DNA of 47,166 nt from Oscillospiraceae bacterium. GTDB taxonomy: Bacteria > Bacillota > Clostridia > Oscillospirales > Oscillospiraceae. The stretch is from NCBI GenBank assembly GCA_017440525.1, contig JAFSHB010000069.1, forward strand, positions 1-47,166, in the 5' to 3' direction. The notes under the pieces are model-generated. The model was given only the letters and a program-made list of their open reading frames with translations. It ran no database searches and was not told the origin of the DNA. Positions within the stretch are counted from its first letter, which is position 1; each line of letters begins with the position of its first letter. Positions 22,682-31,213 of this stretch are shown piece by piece. A program made the position numbers and the translations under genes.

Positions 22682-23344
22682 TCATACGCGTTTTACCACA
22701 TTATCCATGGATTTGACGATACATCCGGCAGGGAAGACACCGCGCAGGGCATTGAGGGGATAGACGGAGGTGTTCTTTCCGATGACTGTGCCGGGATTGA
22801 GCACACAGCTGCAGCCAACATCAGCGTGATCGCCGAGGATGCCGCCGATCTTCCGCAGCCCCGTCTCATAGTCGCGGTCGCCACGAATGACGATGTTCGT
22901 ACCATCGCTCTTCAGATTGGAGCAGATGGAGCCTGCTCCCATGTGAGAAAAATTGCCCAGGATGGAATCGCCCACATAGTTGTAGTGGGGGGCCTGCACC
23001 TTCTCCAGCAGGATGCAGTTCTTCAGCTCTGTGGAGTTGCCGATCACACAGTTCTTTCCTGTGATCACATTCCCTCTGAGATAAGCACCGGGTCTGATCT
23101 CTGTGCCGGGACCGATGATAGCCGGCCCAACGATCACCGCGCTGGGATGGATGGAAACACCTTCCCCCACAAGCACGCCCTCGGCGATCTCGGTAAAGCC
23201 TTCGAGCCCGGCGGCGAGCAGCGCTCTGCACAGCTCCTTGATCTTGGGGAGCATCTGCCACGGATATTCGCTCGTGTCAAAAAGCTCCTGCAGATAAGGC
23301 GTGGTGCAGTCGAACAGCTCTGCGGTCTTGACACACTTAGTCAT
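22682..23344 (-). CDS. GlmU-like left-handed beta-helix acyltransferase
   Basis: 220 residues. After about 50 helical residues (YPWQMLPKIKELCRALL) come hexapeptide repeats (VGEGVSIHPSAVIVGPAIIGPGTEIRPGAYLRG and onward), a left-handed beta-helix as in the C-terminal half of GlmU. APHYNYVGDSILG resembles the GlmU catalytic loop region. GlmU's C-terminal half acetylates glucosamine-1-phosphate. The pyrophosphorylase domain is absent, so UTP chemistry is not expected although such proteins are often named pyrophosphorylase. The start overlaps the end of the XRE-GlmM gene by 8 nt; GlmM makes glucosamine-1-phosphate, so the two likely catalyse consecutive steps in cell-wall precursor synthesis. Confidence 0.8.
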   Translation of the reverse strand: MTKCVKTAELFDCTTPYLQELFDTSEYPWQMLPKIKELCRALLAAGLEGFTEIAEGVLVGEGVSIHPSAVIVGPAIIGPGTEIRPGAYLRGNVITGKNCVIGNSTELKNCILLEKVQAPHYNYVGDSILGNFSHMGAGSICSNLKSDGTNIVIRGDRDYETGLRKIGGILGDHADVGCSCVLNPGTVIGKNTSVYPLNALRGVFPAGCIVKSMDNVVKRV

Positions 23345-24941
23345 GGCAATGACCTCTCTTTACGATGGCATCCACGATCCTGTCGGCGTATTCTACGCAT
23401 TTTTCTTTTGTCTCACATTCCGTCATCACACGGATCAGAGGCTCAGTACCGCTCTGGCGGAGCAGGACGCGGCCCTTCTTGTTGATCAGCTTTTCCACGG
23501 CCTTCACTTCATCCAGCACAGCGGGATCTGCCAGCACGGCGGCCTTATCCCTGACCTTGATGTTTTTCAGATACTGGGGATAGAGCACCACGGGCTCTGC
23601 CAGCTTGGCGAGAGACATCTTGCTGTCGCATACCTCTTCTGTCATCATGATCGCGGTCAAAAGACCGTCGCCTGTGGTGGCGTATTTTTTGATGATGATA
23701 TGGCCGGATTGCTCACCGCCCAGAGAATAGTCGTTGCTCTGCATGCTCTCGTATACGAAGCGGTCACCCACAGCGGTCTGCACGCACTGGATACCGGCCT
23801 TTTCAAGACTTGCAACGAAGCCGCTGTTGGACATGACGGTCGCCACGACTGTATCCTTGTTCAAGATCCCTCTGGATCTCAACCGCTTGCCGAGGATATA
23901 GAGCATGGCATCTCCATCTACGATGTTGCCATTGCCGTCCACGGCGATACAGCGGTCAGCATCACCGTCAAAGGCGAAGCCCAGATCCAGATGCTGCTCC
24001 CGCACCAGTCGGCACAGGGCATCCACATGGGTAGAGCCGCAATCGGTGTTGACATTCAGTCCGTTGGGCTCTGCACCGATCACGACGGTCTGTGCTCCCA
24101 GTGCGCTGAATACGGCATTGGCGATCATCCAGCTGGCACCGTTGGCGCAGTCCAGACCGATCCGCAGATTCTTATAGGAATGTGATGCCAGAGAGATCAG
24201 ATAGGCGATGTAGCGGTTTCTGCCGGAGGAGTAGTCCACGATGCAGCCGATATGGTCACCGGTAGCAAGAGGAAGATCGTCTCCCAGCACATTCAGCGCC
24301 TTCATATCGCCGTCGAGATAGGCTTCGATCAGTGCCGTCGTCTTATCGTCCAGCTTTTCGCCGTAGGCATTGATGATCTTGATGCCATTGTCCTGATAAG
24401 GATTGTGGGATGCGGTGATCATGATGCCGCAGTCGAAATCGTCCTGCCTCGTGACATAGGAGACGCTGGGCGTCGTCGTCACATGGAGCATATAGGCATC
24501 CGCGCCGGAAGCTGTGAGACCGGCCGCGATGGAATACTCCAGCATATAGCTGGAACGGCGGGTGTCCTTGCCGATGACGATCTTGGGACGATAGTTGTTT
24601 TTCGTGCAGCCGTAATACCAGCCGAGGAAACGCCCCACCTTGTAGGCGTGCATAGAAGTCAGCGTGCGGTTAGCTTCGCCGCGGAAACCATCCGTTCCAA
24701 AGTATTTATTGTGCTGCGGTCCTTCTGTGTTTTTTGTGAGGGTCTTGTTCTCACGCAGGAGGACATCTGCGGAGATATCAAAAATATCACACAACTGCAG
24801 GATGTTATCTACCTGGGGGGTGGACTGATTCATCTCCCATTTGGAGATGGACTGTCTGGAAACGGCCAGGCGCTCTGCCAGCCATTCCTGAGAGATATTG
24901 GCCTCCATCCTCAGCTGTGCGATCTTTTCACCAATGGTCAT
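23337..24941 (-). CDS. glmM: XRE DNA-binding domain fused to phosphoglucosamine mutase
   Basis: 534 residues. Residues 1-62 are a full XRE helix-turn-helix (IGEKIAQLRMEANISQEWLAERLAVSRQSISKWE and ILQLCDIFDISADVLL). Residues 79-534 are a complete GlmM: KYFGTDGFRGEAN, active-site Ser178 in ITASHNP, Mg-binding DGDADR (325-330), sugar loop GGEQSGH (408-414) and phosphate site RQSGTEP (495-501). The ATG at 24941 has AAGGAG 6 nt upstream. Between the domains there is no in-frame ATG, GTG or TTG, so the enzyme must be made as a fusion. GlmM converts glucosamine-6-phosphate to glucosamine-1-phosphate. A DNA-binding mutase could sense its substrate and control its own or cell-wall genes. The downstream GlmU-like gene overlaps by 8 nt. 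Confidence 0.92.
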   Translation of the reverse strand: MTIGEKIAQLRMEANISQEWLAERLAVSRQSISKWEMNQSTPQVDNILQLCDIFDISADVLLRENKTLTKNTEGPQHNKYFGTDGFRGEANRTLTSMHAYKVGRFLGWYYGCTKNNYRPKIVIGKDTRRSSYMLEYSIAAGLTASGADAYMLHVTTTPSVSYVTRQDDFDCGIMITASHNPYQDNGIKIINAYGEKLDDKTTALIEAYLDGDMKALNVLGDDLPLATGDHIGCIVDYSSGRNRYIAYLISLASHSYKNLRIGLDCANGASWMIANAVFSALGAQTVVIGAEPNGLNVNTDCGSTHVDALCRLVREQHLDLGFAFDGDADRCIAVDGNGNIVDGDAMLYILGKRLRSRGILNKDTVVATVMSNSGFVASLEKAGIQCVQTAVGDRFVYESMQSNDYSLGGEQSGHIIIKKYATTGDGLLTAIMMTEEVCDSKMSLAKLAEPVVLYPQYLKNIKVRDKAAVLADPAVLDEVKAVEKLINKKGRVLLRQSGTEPLIRVMTECETKEKCVEYADRIVDAIVKRGHCHD

Positions 24942-25071
24942 AATAAACTCCTTCCCGAACTTCGATTCATTCGATCATACTAAGTATGGCGTACCGACAG
25001 TCGGAAATCTACCAACTTAGGTTTGAATTTTACGCGCAACTATGAGTTGCGCGTAAAAAGGGGGCGTGTTT
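24942..25071 (-). promoter_or_regulatory. Structured 5' leader/operator region of the XRE-GlmM gene
   Basis: About 125 nt of untranslated sequence holding three inverted repeats: a strong 12-bp hairpin with 5-nt loop (25029-25040 with 25046-25057), the palindrome CCGAC-A-GTCGG (24994-25004) and ATACT-A-AGTAT (24977-24987). The last two have centres 17 bp apart and could be sites for the XRE domain; the hairpin has no U-run and could be an RNA control element. Confidence 0.5.
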
Positions 25072-25080
25072 ATTATAACA
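25072..25080 (-). promoter_or_regulatory. Extended -10 promoter of the XRE-GlmM operon
   Basis: Minus strand TGTTATAAT: TATAAT at 25072-25077 with an upstream TG, so no good -35 is needed and none is seen. It lies between the stop of the WYL gene (25107) and the leader hairpin. Confidence 0.5.
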
Positions 25081-25106
25081 CAGGCGTCAAATCGTTTTTT
25101 GTAAAC

Positions 25107-26099
25107 TCAGGTTGACGATATCCTGTCATACTGCGCCAGAGCACCGCGGCAGTGTTCCACATACCGGTCTACCACGGACTGGGGCGAGAGGATCTGCGCC
25201 TGATCGCCGAAGCCTGCGATCCAGCCGAGGAAGGTGGGGGATATACTGATCGTCATGGTGAAGATGAAGTGCTCCGGACCGTCAGGGATCAGCATGGTAT
25301 CGGTGCCGAAACGGTCGATCACCACACCGGCCAGTGACTTGTGGAAACGCATCCGCACCGAGACCTGCTCGCCGCCGAACATGCCGAACACATTTTTTCC
25401 GTAGGAGGCCGGGTCGATGGACTTGATCCCCGGATCCAGATAGCGTGCTTCCTCTGTGATGGTGATGTGTGCCATTTTGTCCACGCGATAGTGTGTGATG
25501 CCGTGGCGCTCTGTGTGGGCCACCAGATAGTAGTTCTCATCATCCCATATGAGCCAGTAGGGACTTGCTTCATAGATGCCGGGACGCTCATGCCGCTTGC
25601 AGTCCATGCCCCATTCCGTATAGCGGAATGTGATCTTGGCATTTTTTGCAATGGCTTCGTGCAGGGTATCCACATTATAGTAGATGCTCTCATTCATGGT
25701 CTTTACCCGTCCGGAGACGACCACATGTCGCTTGAGATCGCCTGCTTCGTGGATGCTGACCAGACGCCCGAGCTTTTCGATCAGCTGCATGGACTTTTTG
25801 GAAGTCAGAAATTTAGAGGATTGGACCGCATCGACCAGCAGCTTCAGCTCCGGCAGTTCAAAGTCTCTTGAAGCTATGTAGTATCCGCCGTTCCGCCCGG
25901 GCTTATGTACGATGTCGAGCCCCCATTCCAGCAGACATTCGATATCGCTGTAGATGGCCTTGCGCTCTGCGGAGATACCGCGGGCTGCAAGATGCTCGAT
26001 GATGGTCTGTGTGTTGATGGGGTGTGCCTCGTCGGAATGCATCTCCAAAAATTCCTTGAGGTATAGCAGTTTCAGTTTTTGACCTTCGCTCTTTGCCAT
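25107..26099 (-). CDS. WYL-domain transcriptional regulator
   Basis: 330 residues from the ATG at 26099 with AGGAGGG upstream. An N-terminal winged helix (residues 7-75; NTQTIIEHLAARGISAERKAIYSDIECLLEWG) is followed by a linker and a WYL domain at about 150-220 (ITFRYTEWG, then SPYWLIWDDENYYLVAHTERHGITHYRVDKM), then the C-terminal WCX extension. WYL proteins bind nucleic-acid or nucleotide ligands and control metabolism, DNA damage or defence genes. It is divergent from the guanine deaminase gene with a 122-bp gap, so it may control that gene, but no shared palindrome was found. Confidence 0.9.
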   Translation of the reverse strand: MAKSEGQKLKLLYLKEFLEMHSDEAHPINTQTIIEHLAARGISAERKAIYSDIECLLEWGLDIVHKPGRNGGYYIASRDFELPELKLLVDAVQSSKFLTSKKSMQLIEKLGRLVSIHEAGDLKRHVVVSGRVKTMNESIYYNVDTLHEAIAKNAKITFRYTEWGMDCKRHERPGIYEASPYWLIWDDENYYLVAHTERHGITHYRVDKMAHITITEEARYLDPGIKSIDPASYGKNVFGMFGGEQVSVRMRFHKSLAGVVIDRFGTDTMLIPDGPEHFIFTMTISISPTFLGWIAGFGDQAQILSPQSVVDRYVEHCRGALAQYDRISST

Positions 26100-26135
26100 G
26101 TGGCTCCCTCCTTTTTTCTCTATCTTACTGTGATG

Positions 26136-26164
26136 AGTGTACCATAAATGGGACTCAAAAACAA
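26136..26164 (-). promoter_or_regulatory. Possible promoter of the WYL regulator gene
   Basis: Minus strand: -35 TTGTTT (26159-26164), 17-nt spacer, -10 TACACT (26136-26141). Confidence 0.4.
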
Positions 26165-26221
26165 GTACTGGAACTTTATCTGCGATCGTGATATAGTTTC
26201 TCTGTTTGAAAGGAGATGCTT

Positions 26222-27484
26222 ATGTCCGGTTTTGTTTTAAAGGGTCATATCTGCCATAGTGCCGATAAGGACCGTATCGAAATATTGGAAGATCACTATC
26301 TCATCTGTGAGGATGGGATCTGCCGCGGCGCGTTTGCTGTGCTGCCGGAGGCCTATGCATCGCTCCCTGTTCAGGATATGAGCGGTAAGCTGATCATCCC
26401 CGGTCTGTCAGATCTTCATATCCATGCATCGCAATTCGGCTATCGCGGTCTGGGCATGGATATGGAGCTGTTGGAGTGGCTGGAGCATCATGCTTTCCCG
26501 GAAGAGCGGAAGTTTGCAGATCTCGATTATGCGGAGCTGGCTTATGGTCAGTTCGTCAGGCATCTGCGCCGCAGTGAGACCACCAGAGCCTGTATCTTCA
26601 CTACGATCCATCGGGAAGCCACCGAGCTCTTGATGGAAAAAATGGAGGAGAGCGGCCTTGTGAGCTATGTGGGCAAGGTCAATATGGACCGCCACTGCCC
26701 CGAGTTCCTGCAGGAAAAGGATGAGAGCGAGACGCGGCTGTGGCTGGAGCATACGGCAGGGAAGTACCAAAACACCAAGCCGATCATCACGCCCCGCTTT
26801 ATCCCTTCGTGTACCGATGGATTGCTTTATGCGATCGGCAGGCTGAGCCGTGAGTATGATGTGCCGGTGCAGAGCCATGTCTCCGAAAATCTCAGCGAGA
26901 TCCAATGGGTCAAAGAGCTGGTGCCGGATGCGGTGAACTATGGCGATGCCTATGCCAAGTTCGATCTGTTCGGCAAGGATGGCCAGAAGTGCCTCATGTC
27001 TCACTGCGTCTATTCCGACGAGCGGGAAATGGCCATGATGAAGGAGAACGGCGTGGTCATCGCACACAGCCCGGAATCCAATATGAATGTGGCATCCGGA
27101 GTGGCACCGATCAATCGCTATCTGGACTACGGCCTGCGGGTGGGCCTTGCCACCGATGTGGCAGGCGGCAGCCATGAGAGCATGTTCCGCGCTATGATCC
27201 ATGCGATCCAGTCCAGCAAGCTCCGTTGGCGGCTGCTGGATCAGAGCGTTGCACCTTTGACCTTCGATACGGCGTTTTATCTTGCCACCAGAGGCGGCGG
27301 TGTGTTCTTCGGCAAGGTCGGTGCGTTTGAAGACGGCTTTGAATTCGACGCTCTGGTGTTGGATGATGCGAATTTGGATCATCCGCAGCAGATCACGACC
27401 CACGAGCGTTTGGAGCGGATCGTCTATCTCGGAGATGAGCGCAATATCATCCATAAATATGTCCGCGGTGTAGGATTGTTCTGA
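26222..27484 (+). CDS. guaD: Guanine deaminase
   Basis: 420 residues. The ATG at 26222 is chosen because AAAGGAG lies 6 nt upstream; the ATG at 26216 abuts it. It is an amidohydrolase with metal motif PGLSDLHIHASQF (His66, His68), then QSHVSEN, MSHCVY and LATDVAGG (final Asp), all zinc-site positions. The motif HASQF and overall layout match guanine deaminases, which turn guanine into xanthine and ammonia for purine salvage or use as nitrogen source. Other amidohydrolases (for example ATZ/TRZ type) are the alternative. Monocistronic with its own terminator and divergent from a WYL regulator. Confidence 0.85.
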   Translation: MSGFVLKGHICHSADKDRIEILEDHYLICEDGICRGAFAVLPEAYASLPVQDMSGKLIIPGLSDLHIHASQFGYRGLGMDMELLEWLEHHAFPEERKFADLDYAELAYGQFVRHLRRSETTRACIFTTIHREATELLMEKMEESGLVSYVGKVNMDRHCPEFLQEKDESETRLWLEHTAGKYQNTKPIITPRFIPSCTDGLLYAIGRLSREYDVPVQSHVSENLSEIQWVKELVPDAVNYGDAYAKFDLFGKDGQKCLMSHCVYSDEREMAMMKENGVVIAHSPESNMNVASGVAPINRYLDYGLRVGLATDVAGGSHESMFRAMIHAIQSSKLRWRLLDQSVAPLTFDTAFYLATRGGGVFFGKVGAFEDGFEFDALVLDDANLDHPQQITTHERLERIVYLGDERNIIHKYVRGVGLF

Positions 27485-27524
27485 CCGATATTGTGATATC
27501 GATAGAAAAAGAGTGAATAAAGAG

Positions 27525-27559
27525 AGACCCATTCGTCATAGTGACGAATGGGTCTTTTT
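27525..27559 (+). terminator. Terminator after guanine deaminase
   Basis: Perfect 14-bp stem (27525-27538 with 27542-27555), 3-nt loop, then a T-run. Confidence 0.9.
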
Positions 27560-27652
27560 AAATGGTTTCGAAAACAACACAAACAAAGGGAAACACAGAA
27601 CATTTTGACGGTGGTGATTTTTGGAAACAAAAGAAATCCTCATAAACAGACA

Positions 27653-27698
27653 TTGACACAGTGTTTATTCGATGGTAATATACTGATACAAAAGTATC
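27653..27698 (+). promoter_or_regulatory. adhE promoter with downstream palindrome
   Basis: -35 TTGACA (27653-27658), 17-nt spacer, -10 TAATAT (27676-27681). Just after it lies GATAC-AAAA-GTATC (27685-27698), at the expected transcription start, where a repressor would block. TAACAA (27701-27706) is half of a Rex site (TTGTTA...TAACAA), but the other half is not convincing. Confidence 0.6.
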
Positions 27699-27734
27699 GG
27701 TAACAAAACATCGATTATTGGGAGGTCAAGTGTT

Positions 27735-30359
27735 ATGAAGAAATACACCGTTATCGACAGCGTGGAAGCGCTGGAATCTGTTCTGGAAACTGTCCGCAGT
27801 GCCCAGAGAAAATTCGCGTCTTATACACAGGAGCAGGTCGATACCATCTTTCTGGCGGCAGCGACTGCCGCGAACCAGGCTCGTATCCCCCTGGCCCGGA
27901 TGGCTGTCGAGGAGACCGGCATGGGTGTCGTGGAAGATAAAGTCATCAAGAACCACTTTGCTTCCGAGTATATCTACAATGCTTACCGCAACACCAAGAC
28001 CTGCGGCGTCCTGGAGCGGGATACCTCCTATGGCATCAAGAGAGTGGCAGAGCCTGTCGGTGTCATCGCTGCGGTCATCCCTACCACTAACCCTACCTCT
28101 ACTGCGATCTATAAGTGCCTGATGGCGCTCAAGACCCGTAATGGCATCATCATCAGCCCTCATCCCAGAGCCAAGGAATGCACCATCGCTGCTGCAAAGC
28201 TGGTGCTGGATGCCGCAGTCAAGGCCGGTGCGCCCAAGGGCATCATCGCCTGGATCGACAGCCCTTCTCTGGAACTGACGGATACTATCATGAAGGAAGC
28301 GGATCTTATCCTCGCCACCGGTGGCCCCGGCATGGTCAAGGCCGCATATTCTTCCGGCAAGCCTGCCCTGGGCGTTGGTCCCGGTAATGTGCCTGCTGTG
28401 ATCGATGACACGGCTGATATCAAGCTGGCTGTCAACTCCATCATCCATTCCAAGACCTTCGACAATGGTATGATCTGTGCATCCGAGCAGTCTGTCATCG
28501 TGCTCGATTCCATCTATGATGCCGTCCGTGAGGAGTTCGCCAAGCGCGGTTGCTACTTCCTCAAGGGCGATGAGATCGACAAGGTCCGCAAGACCATCCT
28601 GCCCAACGGTGCGCTCAACGCGAAGATCGTTGGTCAGAAGGCCACTACCATCGCGGAGATGGCAGGTGTCGCTGTTCCTGAGAGCACCAAGATCTTGATC
28701 GGTGAAGTGGAATCTGTGGAGCTGTCCGAGGAGTTTGCCCATGAGAAGCTCTCTCCCGTGCTGGCTATGTACCATGCTGCAGATTTCAAGGAAGCTGTCG
28801 CCAAGGCAGAGCGTCTGGTCTATGATGGCGGTCTGGGCCATACGGCATCCATCTACCTGAACAATGTCACCGAGCGCGAGAAGCTCGGTATCTTTGCCGA
28901 CCGCATGAAGACCTGCCGTATCCTTGTCAATACGCCTTCCTCTCAGGGTGGTATCGGTGATCTGTATAACTTCAAGCTGACTCCCTCTCTGACCCTTGGC
29001 TGCGGTTCCTGGGGCGGCAACTCCGTGTCCGAGAATGTGGGCGTCAAGCATCTTTTGAATATCAAGACTGTGGCAGAAAGAAGGGAGAACATGCTGTGGT
29101 TCCGCAACCCGGATAAGGTCTATCTGAAGAAGGGCTGCCTGCCCGTCGCTCTGGCTGAACTGAAGAATGTGCTGGGCAAGAAGCGTGCGTTCCTTGTCAC
29201 CGACCAGTTCCTTTATGCCAATGGCTTCACCAGACCCATCACCAGAGAACTGACTGCCATGGGCATCCAGTACTACTGCTTCAGCGATGTCGCTCCCGAT
29301 CCCACGCTGGCCTGTGCCAAGGAAGGTGCTGCTCTCATGCGTGAGTTCCAGCCTGATGTCATCATCGCGCTGGGCGGCGGCTCTGCCATGGACGCAGCCA
29401 AGATCATGTGGGTGCTGTATGAGCACCCCGAGGTGGATTTCCAGGATATGGCCATGCGCTTCGTGGATATCCGCAAGAGAGTCTATCAGTTCCCCAGAAT
29501 GGGCGAGAAGGCATACTTCGTTGCTGTCCCCACCTCTGCCGGCACAGGTTCCGAGGTCACGCCCTTTGCGGTCATCACCGATGAGAAGACCGGCGTGAAG
29601 TATCCTCTGGCTGACTATGAACTGATGCCCGATATGGCGATCGTGGATGCAGACCTGCATATGTCTGCACCCAAGGGCCTGACGGCTGCTTCCGGTATCG
29701 ATGCGCTGACCCACTCTCTGGAGGCTTATGCTTCTATGATGGCGACTGACTTTACCGATGCGCTGGCTCTGCGCTCCATGAAGATGATCTTCAACTATCT
29801 GCCCAGAGCCTATGACAACGGTCAGGAAGATATCGAGGCCAGAGAAAAGATGGCCAATGCCGCTACCATGGCCGGTATGGCTTTTGCCAATGCATTCCTT
29901 GGTATCTGCCACTCTATGGCACATAAGCTGGGCGCATTCCATCATCTGCCTCACGGTGTCGCCAATGCGCTGATGATCTCCCATGTCCTGCGTTATAATG
30001 CCAGTGAGCAGCCTGTTAAGATGGGTACCTTCCCCCAGTACGATCATCCCCATACGCTGGCTCGCTATGCCGAGATCGCGACACATCTGGAACTGGCAGG
30101 CCATCTGACGCTCAAGGGCACCTCCGATGAGGAGAAGCTGGAGACTCTGATCGAAGCCATCGAGGAGCTGAAGGAGAAGGTCGGCATCAAGAAGACTATC
30201 CGCGACTACGGCATTGATGAGAAAAAGTTCCTTGCGAACCTCGATGCCATGGTCGAGCAGGCCTTCGATGACCAGTGCACCGGCGCGAACCCCAGATACC
30301 CCCTCATGTCCGAGATCAAGCAGATGTACCTCGACGCTTACTACGGCACTGAAAATTAA
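27735..30359 (+). CDS. adhE: Bifunctional acetaldehyde-CoA/alcohol dehydrogenase
   Basis: 874 residues, the normal AdhE length. Residues 1-440 form the CoA-dependent aldehyde dehydrogenase (PTTNPTSTAIYKCLMALK; catalytic Cys near 248 in FDNGMICASEQS). Residues from about 453 form the iron alcohol dehydrogenase: GGGSAMDAAK for NADH binding, then DALTHSLEAY and GICHSMAHKLGAFHHLPHG with the metal-binding Asp and His residues. It turns acetyl-CoA into ethanol with two NADH, the main electron sink in fermentation, and usually forms spirosomes. GGGAGG precedes the start. It is monocistronic with its own promoter, palindrome and terminator. Confidence 0.97.
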   Translation: MKKYTVIDSVEALESVLETVRSAQRKFASYTQEQVDTIFLAAATAANQARIPLARMAVEETGMGVVEDKVIKNHFASEYIYNAYRNTKTCGVLERDTSYGIKRVAEPVGVIAAVIPTTNPTSTAIYKCLMALKTRNGIIISPHPRAKECTIAAAKLVLDAAVKAGAPKGIIAWIDSPSLELTDTIMKEADLILATGGPGMVKAAYSSGKPALGVGPGNVPAVIDDTADIKLAVNSIIHSKTFDNGMICASEQSVIVLDSIYDAVREEFAKRGCYFLKGDEIDKVRKTILPNGALNAKIVGQKATTIAEMAGVAVPESTKILIGEVESVELSEEFAHEKLSPVLAMYHAADFKEAVAKAERLVYDGGLGHTASIYLNNVTEREKLGIFADRMKTCRILVNTPSSQGGIGDLYNFKLTPSLTLGCGSWGGNSVSENVGVKHLLNIKTVAERRENMLWFRNPDKVYLKKGCLPVALAELKNVLGKKRAFLVTDQFLYANGFTRPITRELTAMGIQYYCFSDVAPDPTLACAKEGAALMREFQPDVIIALGGGSAMDAAKIMWVLYEHPEVDFQDMAMRFVDIRKRVYQFPRMGEKAYFVAVPTSAGTGSEVTPFAVITDEKTGVKYPLADYELMPDMAIVDADLHMSAPKGLTAASGIDALTHSLEAYASMMATDFTDALALRSMKMIFNYLPRAYDNGQEDIEAREKMANAATMAGMAFANAFLGICHSMAHKLGAFHHLPHGVANALMISHVLRYNASEQPVKMGTFPQYDHPHTLARYAEIATHLELAGHLTLKGTSDEEKLETLIEAIEELKEKVGIKKTIRDYGIDEKKFLANLDAMVEQAFDDQCTGANPRYPLMSEIKQMYLDAYYGTEN

Positions 30360-30368
30360 AAAAAGATT

Positions 30369-30398
30369 CCCGCCTCGGCCTATCCGGGGCGGGCTTTT
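30369..30398 (+). terminator. Terminator after adhE
   Basis: 10-bp stem with one G-U pair (30369-30378 with 30384-30393), 5-nt loop, then CTTTTCT. Confidence 0.8.
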
Positions 30399-30421
30399 CT
30401 ATGGCATTTTCCTTGAAGATG

Positions 30422-30430
30422 TGTTATAAT
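30422..30430 (+). promoter_or_regulatory. Extended -10 promoter of the NifX-like gene
   Basis: TGTTATAAT with TATAAT at 30425-30430 and an upstream TG; the -35 region (TGGCAT at 30402-30407, 17-nt spacer) is weak. Confidence 0.5.
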
Positions 30431-30462
30431 GTCCAAAATACCAAGTAAGGAGCATTCTATAT

Positions 30463-31143
30463 ATGAAGATCGCAGTTACATATGAGAACGGTCAGATCTT
30501 TCAGCACTTCGGTCATACCGAGCAGATGAAGATCTATACAGTTGAAAACGATGAGGTCGTCAGCAGCGAGGTGGTCTCCACCAACGGCTCCGGCCATGGC
30601 GCACTGGCTGGCTTCTTGAAGGCACAGGGCGTGGAGGTCCTGATCTGCGGCGGGATCGGCGGCGGTGCCCAGATGGCGCTGGCCGATGCCGATATCAAGC
30701 TCTACGGCGGCTGCAGCGGTGAGGCAGACCGCGCGGTGGAGAATTATCTCAATAAGACCCTGATGTACGATCCCAAGGTCAAATGCGACCATCACGATCA
30801 CGACCACGGACATGACTGCCACTGCGGTCATCACCACGATCACGGTCACGACTGTCATTGCGGTCATGACGACCATCGCGACCAGATGATCACCTTGACG
30901 ATCGCGGACGATGACGGCAACACGCAGGACCATGAGTTCCGTGTGCTGGCAGTCTATCCTGCAGGCGGTATGCACTATATCGCCCTGACGCCCGATCTGG
31001 ATGCACCGGAGCTGGAAGCCAATGTGTTCCTGTTCAAATATGTGGAAGAGAACGGGCAGGCCTCGGTGGAAGAGATCGTGGCAGATGAGGAATTTGCCAT
31101 GGCTGCCGATGCTTTCCAGCAATGGCAGATGACAAGAGGATGA
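30463..31143 (+). CDS. NifX/NifB-type cofactor-binding domain, His-rich linker, DUF1292 fusion
   Basis: 226 residues. Residues 1-104 are a dinitrogenase iron-molybdenum cofactor domain (KIAVTYENGQIFQHFGHTEQ; VLICGGIGGGAQMALADADI; LYGGCSGEADRAVENYL), a fold that binds metal clusters and is often found in anaerobes without nitrogenase. Residues 109-141 are a metal-binding linker with about 15 His and 5 Cys; the unit DHGHDCHCGH occurs twice. Residues 143-226 are a DUF1292 domain (ITLTIADDDGNTQDHEF; YIALTPD; VFLFKY), normally a separate small protein in the ireB-ruvX operon. The fusion may store or pass iron, nickel or zinc. No nif genes are near. Confidence 0.85.
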   Translation: MKIAVTYENGQIFQHFGHTEQMKIYTVENDEVVSSEVVSTNGSGHGALAGFLKAQGVEVLICGGIGGGAQMALADADIKLYGGCSGEADRAVENYLNKTLMYDPKVKCDHHDHDHGHDCHCGHHHDHGHDCHCGHDDHRDQMITLTIADDDGNTQDHEFRVLAVYPAGGMHYIALTPDLDAPELEANVFLFKYVEENGQASVEEIVADEEFAMAADAFQQWQMTRG

Positions 31144-31154
31144 TACCATACGAA

Positions 31155-31192
31155 AAACGCTGCCGCTTGGATCTCCAAGCGGCAGTGTTTTT
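31155..31192. terminator. Bidirectional terminator
   Basis: 16-bp stem with one G-U pair (31155-31170 with 31175-31190), 4-nt loop, between the NifX-like gene (+) and the AllA-like gene (-). Confidence 0.88.
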
Positions 31193-31213
31193 ATGTCGCA
31201 GAGTGCCGGGGGA

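Noticed and set aside
27685-27706. Rex operator before adhE
   Set aside because: Only one half (TAACAA) matches; the palindrome present (GATAC-AAAA-GTATC) is not a Rex site. Rex control remains possible but is not supported here.
27726-30104. 792-codon minus-strand frame opposite adhE
   Set aside because: Shadow of a highly expressed gene; no domain or start signal.
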